Assembly (NCBI GenBank): GCA_030044775.1
Contig: JASICF010000400.1
Location: 1-5,231 of the forward strand
DNA length: 5,231 nt
Source of the DNA: Candidatus Sulfotelmatobacter sp.
GTDB taxonomy: Bacteria > Acidobacteriota > Terriglobia > Terriglobales > Acidobacteriaceae
Direction: 5' to 3'
Part shown: positions 1 through 4,483 of the stretch, piece by piece
How the letters are laid out: each line of letters starts with the position of its first letter
Numbering within the stretch: position 1 is the first letter of the stretch
Translations under genes and position numbers: made by a program
Notes under the pieces: generated by a model
The model's input: the letters and a program-made list of their open reading frames with translations, nothing else
Databases searched by the model: none
What the model was told of the DNA's origin: nothing

Positions 1-212
1 TCGAAGACCATCACGCCGACGGTGTGGCTGCGCTTGCTGCGAAGCGAACGAGCAAACTGGTTTGGGCGATAGCCGAGTTTTTCCGCCGCGCGCTCAATTT
101 TCTTTTTGGTAACCGGAGGAATGTAACGCGCGAGCGGGGCATCATTGAGGACAATGGAAACAGTGGTCGAGGAGAAACCGCTTTCTTTCGCAACATCCCG
201 AATCGTCACCAT
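1..212 (-). CDS. LacI-family transcriptional regulator, N-terminal part (runs off left edge)
   Basis: Reading the minus strand from ATG at 212 gives 70 codons open to the window edge. Residues 3-22 form the LacI-type helix-turn-helix (TIRDVAKESGFSSTTVSIVL), followed by ND, the third helix around VTKKKIERAAEKLGYRPN (residues 34-51), and the hinge helix FARSLRSKRSHTVGVMV (53-69) with the conserved hinge leucine (L57) that inserts in the DNA minor groove. These are diagnostic of the family; members bind palindromic operators and respond to a ligand, usually a sugar, through a periplasmic-binding-protein-like C-terminal domain, which lies outside the window. The effector therefore cannot be predicted. 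The ATG at 212 overlaps an in-frame GTG at 209; both would give an intact DNA-binding domain. No good Shine-Dalgarno precedes either. The gene is transcribed away from the Ig-like protein gene that starts at 592. Confidence 0.93.
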   Translation of the reverse strand, partial: MVTIRDVAKESGFSSTTVSIVLNDAPLARYIPPVTKKKIERAAEKLGYRPNQFARSLRSKRSHTVGVMVF

Positions 213-261
213 GGAACCGTTACTCTGAGCGCGGCGCACTGTGTAATCCTAAAAGTCCGTT

Positions 262-286
262 CTCCGAGCCAGAACCCGACTCGGAG
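262..286. promoter_or_regulatory. Inverted repeat just downstream of the regulator promoter
   Basis: A perfect 7-bp dyad, CTCCGAG (262-268) and CTCGGAG (280-286), has an 11-nt spacer. Relative to the predicted start of transcription near 290 on the minus strand it covers roughly +4 to +28. It could be an operator for autorepression or another regulator, or a small hairpin in the regulator mRNA leader. LacI-family operators usually have abutting half-sites with a central CG, so the 11-nt spacer argues against a standard LacI-type site. Confidence 0.4.
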
Positions 287-296
287 GTTGGCGGAC

Positions 297-325
297 ACTA
301 CACCAGAGACGGCGATCAGTGTCAA
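297..325 (-). promoter_or_regulatory. Sigma70-type promoter for the LacI-family gene
   Basis: On the minus strand a perfect TTGACA (-35, positions 325-320) is followed after exactly 17 nt by TGTAGT (-10, positions 302-297), which matches TATAAT at four of six bases. Initiation would be near 290, giving a leader of about 78 nt before the ATG at 212. Position and orientation suit the LacI-family gene. The consensus -35 and ideal spacing make this the best promoter in the window. Confidence 0.5.
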
Positions 326-445
326 GCAACGCGACCGGCAGTTTCGGTGGCTTTGCCGTTGAATTGACTTTGCGGAAGCGCGGTCTCTGCGGAAATGCCG
401 GCGAAGGCGGTTTTGCCGACTTCTGCCGTTTTCGCGGTTATGCGT

Positions 446-475
446 TTGGCACGATGCCGCACTGTAGTCTAAGAT
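446..475 (+). promoter_or_regulatory. Candidate promoter for the Ig-like protein operon
   Basis: TTGGCA (446-451) and TAAGAT (470-475) are separated by 18 nt, matching the sigma70 consensus at five and four of six bases. Transcription would begin near 482 and leave a leader of about 110 nt. A competing -10, TACAAT at 511-516 (five of six), lacks a recognisable -35 but would start transcription near 523, right at the leader hairpin. I cannot choose between them from sequence alone. Confidence 0.3.
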
Positions 476-526
476 TCTTTCTGGCGCATTCCGCCTGATC
501 TCTATCGCATTACAATCATGCCGCCG

Positions 527-554
527 GCCGGCACCGGGAGTTCCTGGTTCCGGC
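527..554 (+). promoter_or_regulatory. Stable hairpin in the leader of the Ig-like protein mRNA
   Basis: GCCGG (527-531) pairs with CCGGC (550-554). After a single C/T mismatch, ACCGGG (533-538) pairs with CCTGGT (543-548, one G-U pair), closing an AGTT tetraloop. That is 11 pairs in a 28-nt element. No U-run follows, so it is not an intrinsic terminator. It ends 37 nt before the GTG start and 21 nt before the GGAGG ribosome-binding site. A role as 5' mRNA stabiliser or regulatory fold is inference. Confidence 0.45.
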
Positions 555-591
555 GCGGGCAGCGTTTGCGCCAGCGGAGGAATCGAAGGTA

Positions 592-1593
592 GTGAGTTTC
601 TGTTCACTTATGGTGAATTTCAAGCACGTTCTGCGAGCCGCGGTTTTTCCTTGTGCAATATTGCTTTTCTTGGCTGCCATGCCTGCCGCTCAGGCGCAAT
701 TCACGCTATCGGCAGGGCCGCTGGAGCCGTCTTCGGTTGATCCGGGCGGTTCGGCGACATCGATCCTCACTTTAACGTACGGCACCACATTCACGGGCAC
801 GGTTGATTTGACCTGCGCTGTAACCTCGAGCACAATCACCAGCGATCTGCCGGCATGCGAGGTGAGCCCGCTCTCGGAGACAGCTTCGTCGCTGCCTTCG
901 CTCACCATCACGACCTCGGGTTCGACTCCACCCGGAACCTATCAGGTGGCTATCACGGGCACCAGCGGCTCGACCAGCGTGAGCACGACGCTTTACGTCA
1001 ATGTCGCCGACCTGCAACAGGATTACACGATCTCCGTGTACCCGCCGACGGCCATCCCGAGTCCGGTTGTGGCCGGCAGCACAGCCACCTCGATGGTTAC
1101 GGTTGCTCCCATCGGCGGCTACACAGGGACGGTCACGCTTTCGTGCCTGTCGGTCACTCCTGTGGTCACAGGGGCGCCGGTCTGCTCGTTCACACCGACG
1201 GCGACCTTGAAGGTTACCGGGGGCACACCGCCGAACACGACGCTGACGCTGACGACGTTTACCACGGTGACGAATCCGCCGAGCTCCTTTCTGAATCGAT
1301 CGCGCCGCATGTTCTACGCGCTCTGGCTGGGGATACCGTCTCTCGCTTTTGTCGGACTGGGCGCGGCCGGAAAACGCAGCCGAAAACTGTTGGGAATCTT
1401 TTTGCTCATCGCGATCGCCGCAGGACTGTTTCTGGTGCCGGCGTGCGGCAATAACAGCAGTAACAGTGCGGCAAACCAGATCACGCCGAATAACACCTAC
1501 ACCTTCACTTTGACGGGGTCGGACCTGAAGGGCCTCGGTCCGAGCAGCACCAGCGAGGCGACGGTCACTCTGACAGTCACTACCCCGAAGTAA
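592..1593 (+). CDS. Secreted/membrane Ig-like repeat protein with C-terminal membrane hairpin
   Basis: The 333-residue product has a Sec signal peptide (about residues 7-35, cleavage after AQA), then a first beta-rich repeat (about 37-139) and a second (about 145-227). The repeats align by eye: an opening YTIS/FTLS strand, GGSATS/AGSTATS, a TGTV-L-C strand, a second Cys (75/89 and 185/198, possible disulfides), then a TPPGTY or TPPNTT turn. Residues 241-259 and 266-282 are hydrophobic, with a basic KRSRK (261-265) between them, and the second ends VPAC (282-285) before a Ser/Asn-rich linker. A final strand pair (about 301-331) resembles the end of repeat 1, so the hairpin appears inserted within repeat 2. 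The GTG start at 592 has GGAGG 11 nt upstream (576-580) and GAAGG closer; ATG at 610 would begin the signal peptide directly but has no ribosome-binding site. The function is unknown; adhesion or surface display is only a guess. The next gene follows after 4 nt. Confidence 0.87.
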   Translation: MSFCSLMVNFKHVLRAAVFPCAILLFLAAMPAAQAQFTLSAGPLEPSSVDPGGSATSILTLTYGTTFTGTVDLTCAVTSSTITSDLPACEVSPLSETASSLPSLTITTSGSTPPGTYQVAITGTSGSTSVSTTLYVNVADLQQDYTISVYPPTAIPSPVVAGSTATSMVTVAPIGGYTGTVTLSCLSVTPVVTGAPVCSFTPTATLKVTGGTPPNTTLTLTTFTTVTNPPSSFLNRSRRMFYALWLGIPSLAFVGLGAAGKRSRKLLGIFLLIAIAAGLFLVPACGNNSSNSAANQITPNNTYTFTLTGSDLKGLGPSSTSEATVTLTVTTPK

Positions 1594-1597
1594 ACCT

Positions 1598-2458
1598 ATG
1601 CGCAAGTCGAGGCACATAGGAGCGTCTCGCAACCAGGCGGGCGGGGTCATAGGAACGTCTGGTTGGCGCCTGTTTCCAGCGTTGCTGATTTTTCCGTGGA
1701 TGCCATCTCTCTTGCCGCTGGTTCAACAACCATTTTCCGCTGCCGTTCCGGCCGGCGGATTTTCGCGCGTCGAAGAGAAAGCGATAAATCAACAGCCAAC
1801 CGCTTCGAAGGAATCTTCCCATCCTGAGGTAATCCGCTGGAGCGAATCATTACCCGGATGCACATTTTCGCGCGGCGACGACGGCAAATACAGTTACGGG
1901 TTGTGGGCGGGGGATATCGGTGTAATCGTGGCGGTGGATGCCCGCGAACTGCAGGTGCTCCGGCATCGCATCGAACCCGTTTTAGGGGTCCTGCTCACGC
2001 TTCACTATCGGGGAAGCAGCAGCCTGGATGCAACTCCCGATGGCGTCACTCTTGAATTCGTCAATCACTTCAAGGTTGTGCAACCGGTGCTCGACCCTGA
2101 CTCCTTCAGCCACAAAATCCAATCCGACGCGGACGCGATGGACGATGAAACCAGGCGCGCAATCAAGAAACATCCGGAAGAAAAGGAGACTCGCATCGAG
2201 GGCTTGCAGGAATATCAAAAATCGGCCGACGAATTGATCGAGTTCCTCAACAGCCATAGCCTGCGGCCGTTGCATCTGGATCGCGCGACTTCGCAGGGGC
2301 GCGGATGGGTCTTCTTCAATACGGACAACAAATGGATCGGAAGCTGGAAGTCCGAGGAGGAATTTGTGCTCCGATTTCCGCTGGCCGGGAAAATTTTCGA
2401 ATTTCCCTTCAAGCTTCCGCCCGCGCCGGGAGAATTACTGCTGCGCAGGCGGCAGTAA
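1598..2458 (+). CDS. Exported protein of unknown function
   Basis: The 286-residue product is not recognised as a named family. After a long basic N-terminus (R2, K3, R5, R11), W23-R24 leads into a hydrophobic stretch (about 25-42) that looks like a signal peptide or anchor, with possible cleavage near SAA or VPA (48-51). The body is mixed alpha/beta: EVIRWSESLPGC (77-88), a hydrophobic strand GDIGVIVAVDA (105-115), a charged helical region (about 170-218, DDETRRAIKKHPEEKETRIE and beyond), and a C-terminal beta part with GWVFFNTDNKWIGSW (236-250) and EFVLRFPLAGKIFEFPFKLPP (255-275), ending in LLLRRRQ. It starts 4 nt after the Ig-like gene, with only GAAG (1587-1590) as a weak ribosome-binding site inside the preceding gene's end, so translational coupling is likely. 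Starting at ATG 1700 would remove most of the signal, so 1598 is preferred. It converges with the CBS gene, 41 nt beyond. Confidence 0.85.
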   Translation: MRKSRHIGASRNQAGGVIGTSGWRLFPALLIFPWMPSLLPLVQQPFSAAVPAGGFSRVEEKAINQQPTASKESSHPEVIRWSESLPGCTFSRGDDGKYSYGLWAGDIGVIVAVDARELQVLRHRIEPVLGVLLTLHYRGSSSLDATPDGVTLEFVNHFKVVQPVLDPDSFSHKIQSDADAMDDETRRAIKKHPEEKETRIEGLQEYQKSADELIEFLNSHSLRPLHLDRATSQGRGWVFFNTDNKWIGSWKSEEEFVLRFPLAGKIFEFPFKLPPAPGELLLRRRQ

Positions 2459-2499
2459 GGATCGGCGACAGAATTCGAATGCCGCCGGAGAACGCCCGC

Positions 2500-2910
2500 C
2501 TACGACGCCGCGCGCCGATTCCGGCGCTCCAGCTCGGCAGCCTGGTGCATGACGACGTCTCGCAGAGACACCAAACCTTTCAGCTCTTTGCCTTCGATAA
2601 TTGGTAAATGGCGGAAGCCGAATTCGTGCATGATAAACAGGCACTCCTCAATGCTCTCATCCACTTGAACCGCGCGTGGGTTGGGAGTCATGACTTCGGC
2701 AACAGTGGTGTGTCCGGGCGTGCGTCCGGCGGCGACGACTCGAGTCATGATGTCGCGCTCGGAAAAGATGCCGGCCAGTTGTCCATTGCGCAGCACCGGC
2801 AGGGCGCCGATGTTGTGCTCGGTCATGAAACGCGCCGCTTCCAGCACAGTAGTAGCGGCATCGGTGGAATAAGTCCGGCGGTCTTTTACCAGGTCACGCA
2901 GAGTGTTCAT
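2500..2910 (-). CDS. CBS domain-pair protein (stand-alone Bateman module)
   Basis: The 136-residue protein consists almost wholly of two CBS motifs. CBS1 spans about residues 8-60, with VLEAARFMTEHNIGALPVL and the typical GIFSERDIM (47-55). CBS2 spans about 70-125, with VMTPNP (73-78), ESIEECLFIMHEFGFRHLPII and GLVSLRDVV (112-120). A short charged tail (ELERRNRR) follows. CBS pairs bind adenine nucleotides (AMP, ATP, sometimes NAD or S-adenosylmethionine) and usually regulate a fused or partner protein; with no catalytic domain here this is a cytoplasmic sensor or regulator with unknown partner. The ATG at 2910 is well supported by AAGGAG six nt upstream (2917-2922). No neighbour suggests a target. 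The length is normal for single-module members of the family. Confidence 0.94.
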   Translation of the reverse strand: MNTLRDLVKDRRTYSTDAATTVLEAARFMTEHNIGALPVLRNGQLAGIFSERDIMTRVVAAGRTPGHTTVAEVMTPNPRAVQVDESIEECLFIMHEFGFRHLPIIEGKELKGLVSLRDVVMHQAAELERRNRRAAS

Positions 2911-2954
2911 CGGGAACTCCTTAGTGAAAAAGGGCCAGTTCTGCGCTCAGCACC

Positions 2955-2973
2955 GGCCGCTTCGCAAGCGGCC
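2955..2973. repeat. Perfect 8-bp inverted repeat in the CBS gene leader
   Basis: GGCCGCTT (2955-2962) and AAGCGGCC (2966-2973) flank a 3-nt loop. The element lies 45 nt upstream of the CBS ATG, downstream of the likely promoter, so it would fold in the 5' leader. On the minus strand a GGCCC followed by five T (2936-2927) lies further on; its GGCCC could pair alternatively with the GGGCC at 2975-2971, which overlaps one arm of the hairpin. It could be a leader structure or one copy of a dispersed palindromic repeat; one copy cannot decide. Confidence 0.45.
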
Positions 2974-3011
2974 CTACTTTATCACAGAGCCTGAAACCCC
3001 AGCCTGCAAAG

Positions 3012-3040
3012 ATTCTACGGCAAAGGACCAGCGGGAAAAA
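3012..3040 (-). promoter_or_regulatory. Weak candidate promoter for the CBS gene
   Basis: On the minus strand TAGAAT (3017-3012, five of six to the -10 consensus) is preceded after 17 nt by TTTTTC (3040-3035), which is a poor -35. Initiation would be near 3005, giving a leader of about 95 nt that includes the inverted repeat at 2955-2973. The call rests mostly on the -10 and on the terminator at 3076-3108, which implies that this gene needs its own promoter. Confidence 0.28.
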
Positions 3041-3075
3041 GGCGTTTTTACATTGGGAGAATATGCCTGTTGCGC

Positions 3076-3108
3076 AAAAGAACGGCGGCCCAAGGGCCGC
3101 CAGTTCTT
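3076..3108 (-). terminator. Intrinsic terminator of the beta-barrel protein gene
   Basis: AAGAAC-GGCGGCCC (3078-3091) pairs with GGGCCGCC (3094-3101) and GTTCTT (3103-3108), leaving one bulged A (3102) and a two-nt loop in the drawn fold. That is 14 pairs, eight of them an unbroken G-C block. On the minus strand the stem ends in TTCTTTT, giving a short U-run at the 3' side. It begins 14 nt after the beta-barrel stop codon, exactly where a terminator is expected. In the plus direction no T-run follows, so it works mainly for minus-strand transcripts. Confidence 0.82.
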
Positions 3109-3122
3109 CACTTCCGCGCGCG

Positions 3123-3713
3123 CTAAAACCGAAATTGCGGCCCGACGCTGACTCGCAAGTTATTGTGGGCGCCGCCGTTGATAAAGAAGATATCGTCGCC
3201 GGCTTCCATGCGAATCCCGATCGGACCCGCGAATGCTTCAATGCCACCACCTGGATAGACCGCGAATGCCGTCGTTCCAGCGGTAATGCCAACGGAGTTG
3301 TTAAATCCAGCAACTGGGCCAGAATTGGTCACGCTGAAGTTATCGAACCCCACTTTCCCGGTAATGAACACCCGCACCGGACCCGACCCTGTTTGGAACT
3401 TGGGGCCGAAAAACGCATGCAGAGTCCGCAGGTGAGAAGGCACAGAGACGCTGGTCACACCGTTGGTGAACGTGGCAGTGTAATTCCGCTGGAAATCGTA
3501 GGCCATTTCGGCCTCGATCTGGGCCCACTCGTTCACATTGAAAGCCCCTCGTCCACCCAAACCAATAAAATTCTCCACTGGATTCGCGTAGGCGTAGCGG
3601 TAGTACTCGGCGAAAGCTCCGACCTCGAAGTGATCCTCGCTGGCTTGCGCCCACAATACGGGCGCGGTGAACACCAAAGCCAAAATTCCAAACTGAATGA
3701 ACCGCTTCATCAT
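3123..3713 (-). CDS. Small outer-membrane beta-barrel protein
   Basis: The 196-residue product has a clear Sec signal peptide (basic MMKR, hydrophobic 6-20, cleavage after WAQA, residue 24). The mature part of about 172 residues has alternating-hydrophobicity strands with many aromatic residues and Gly-rich turns: FEVGAFAEYYRYAY (29-42), GLGGRGAFNV (51-60), WAQIEAEMAYDFQR (63-76), LRTLHAFFGPKFQ (95-107), VRVFITGKVGFDNF (113-126), AFAVYPGGGIEAFAG (149-163), IGIRMEAGDDIFF (165-177) and a last strand LRVSVGPQFRF. The C-terminal Phe is the usual recognition signal for beta-barrel assembly. Size and layout fit an eight-stranded OmpA-like or opacity-type barrel; the ligand or role is unknown. The first ATG (3713) has AGGAG 9 nt upstream (3723-3727); the next codon is also ATG. 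A terminator follows the gene, and its 5' leader carries unusual features. Confidence 0.9.
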   Translation of the reverse strand: MMKRFIQFGILALVFTAPVLWAQASEDHFEVGAFAEYYRYAYANPVENFIGLGGRGAFNVNEWAQIEAEMAYDFQRNYTATFTNGVTSVSVPSHLRTLHAFFGPKFQTGSGPVRVFITGKVGFDNFSVTNSGPVAGFNNSVGITAGTTAFAVYPGGGIEAFAGPIGIRMEAGDDIFFINGGAHNNLRVSVGPQFRF

Positions 3714-3730
3714 TTCATTAAGCTCCTAAG

Positions 3731-3797
3731 TTATCTTCTTTGATCCGCTTCGAGGATCGACTTCACGCACACTTCCTCCCGGCTGAGCAAGCGGAGG
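3731..3797 (-). promoter_or_regulatory. Possible leader reading frame and ribosome-site hairpin ahead of the beta-barrel gene
   Basis: On the minus strand GGGAGGAA (3780-3773) is the strongest Shine-Dalgarno-like sequence in the window, 8 nt (measured from GGAGG) before GTG at 3766. That GTG opens an 11-codon frame (VKSILEADQRR) ending in TAA at 3731, 17 nt before the beta-barrel ATG. CCTCC upstream (minus strand, 3797-3793) can pair with GGAGG (3779-3775), with a further GCT/AGC pairing inside, so the site may be folded away. The same frame is open without a start codon back to a stop at 3914-3916. It may be a leader peptide, or chance. Confidence 0.28.
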
Positions 3798-3927
3798 CTT
3801 CGCGGCAGAGGCGGGCGGAACGTAGAGGTCAGATGAAACGCCGTGGGGGCAGGTTGCTGCTTAGGAACTGCGGGGTCGCGCGCTGCAGCGAATTCGTCGA
3901 TTGAATAGGGGGTTTACCGCAGACGGA

Positions 3928-4359
3928 TCATTGCAAATGGTTTAGATGGATGGGAGCGGCATCGGCGGCGCTTTCGCCCCGTGGCGTCATCGAGAGAACC
4001 ATGTATTCCCGTTCTTTGTTATCGAGAGCGAGCACGCGAAGATGCATCTTGCCGTTCTGCAGACGAAAACGCACATCTTCTCCGACGGGAAGAGGAGCCG
4101 GGTGCTTTGTATTCCTGGAAATGATTCGATATGTCACATCGTCTGTCGCGAGCACGTATTCCGGACAGAGAGCTTGCGTCGTAGCCTGGCCAGCAGCATC
4201 AACGCCATTTCCGGCCGCATGAGTTGATTGGCCTTTGTCGACACTGCACGGCACCGAATTCACATCCAGCAGTTTGCCGCTGAGATAGGCCTTCGGATCC
4301 TGGGCAGAGGCGCAGGCCGAGAGCAGAATCGAAGCCAGAATGAGGAACTTCAGACGCAT
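3928..4359 (-). CDS. Small exported protein or lipoprotein of unknown function
   Basis: The 143-residue product starts MRLKFLILASILLSACASAQ: a short basic n-region, a hydrophobic core and LSAC (13-16), which satisfies the lipobox rule, with cleavage before C16. A standard signal peptidase I site, ASA before Q20, is also present, so lipidation is not certain. The mature domain has two Cys (C38 and C65, a possible disulfide) in VPCSVDK and ALCPEYVL, then strand-like segments: DDVTYRII (73-80), KHPAPLPVGEDVRFRL (85-100), MHLRVL (105-110) and EREYMVLSMTPR (116-127). From memory, the CPEYVL, TYRI, LPVGE and KEREY blocks recur in acidobacterial hypothetical proteins; I know of no function. The frame stays open to ATG 4446, but that would bury the signal peptide behind 29 residues, so 4359 is chosen despite a weak ribosome-binding site. 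It lies 124 nt downstream of aroA on the same strand and may be read from it. Confidence 0.84.
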   Translation of the reverse strand: MRLKFLILASILLSACASAQDPKAYLSGKLLDVNSVPCSVDKGQSTHAAGNGVDAAGQATTQALCPEYVLATDDVTYRIISRNTKHPAPLPVGEDVRFRLQNGKMHLRVLALDNKEREYMVLSMTPRGESAADAAPIHLNHLQ

Positions 4360-4388
4360 GTGTGCATTCTTGCCGATCTTCGAAGGAT

Positions 4389-4425
4389 GCGTTAGATGAC
4401 CTCGGTCATCGAACAGAGGTAACGC
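4389..4425 (-). promoter_or_regulatory. Nested inverted repeat upstream of the small exported protein gene
   Basis: GATGACC (4395-4401) and GGTCATC (4404-4410) form a perfect 7-bp dyad around TC. GCGTTA (4389-4394) directly outside it matches TAACGC (4420-4425) across a 9-nt one-sided gap. Together they could fold as a two-part stem in the minus-strand transcript, 30 nt before the ATG at 4359. The inner dyad could equally be a protein-binding palindrome. No U-run follows, so it does not look like an aroA terminator. Confidence 0.38.
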
Positions 4426-4483
4426 GGAAGGCAAGGAAAAGGACATGAACGGCAGAAGGACTGGAGCGAGAGTTGCGGTTGGT

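Larger units (their letters stand above)
213..591. other. Divergent intergenic region between the LacI-family gene and the Ig-like protein gene
   Basis: This 379-bp stretch has no credible gene. It contains a minus-strand promoter for the regulator (297-325), an inverted repeat at 262-286, a weak plus-strand promoter candidate (446-475) with a second possible -10 (TACAAT, 511-516), and a strong hairpin at 527-554. The part from about 345 to 440 has several TTGCCG/TGCCGTT-like words but no clean repeat or palindrome that I could call an operator. Reading frames crossing it are rich in Arg and Cys and lack protein-like features. Confidence 0.6.

Noticed and set aside
24..362. Plus-strand reading frame of 112 codons
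   Set aside because: It is antisense to the LacI-family gene, whose helix-turn-helix and hinge motifs are unmistakable on the minus strand, and its own translation has no protein-like pattern.
364..369. TTGACT as a -35 box for the plus-strand operon
   Set aside because: No acceptable -10 sequence lies 16-19 nt downstream.
206..607. Minus-strand reading frame of 133 codons across the divergent intergenic region
   Set aside because: The product is full of Arg and Cys with no domain pattern, it has no ribosome-binding site, and it covers two promoters and a hairpin that read better as regulatory DNA.
855..1454. Plus-strand frame (199 codons) inside the Ig-like gene
   Set aside because: It is an out-of-frame shadow, rich in His, Arg and Asp, without signal or domain.
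772..1650. Long minus-strand frame (292 codons) opposite the Ig-like gene
   Set aside because: Arg-rich translation typical of the antisense of a Thr/Ser/Gly-rich gene; the plus strand encodes a signal peptide and aligned repeats.
2448..2486. Inverted repeat GGCGGCA/TGCCGCC between the convergent genes as a terminator
   Set aside because: The loop is 25 nt, there is no T-run on either strand, and one arm lies within the coding end of the plus-strand gene.
3063..3743. Plus-strand frame (226 codons) opposite the beta-barrel gene
   Set aside because: The minus strand has a signal peptide, barrel strands, a C-terminal Phe, a ribosome site and a terminator; the plus frame runs through the terminator and has none of these.
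4360..4446. N-terminal extension of the small exported protein to ATG 4446
   Set aside because: It would place 29 residues ahead of an otherwise perfect signal peptide, has no ribosome-binding site, and covers the nested inverted repeat.
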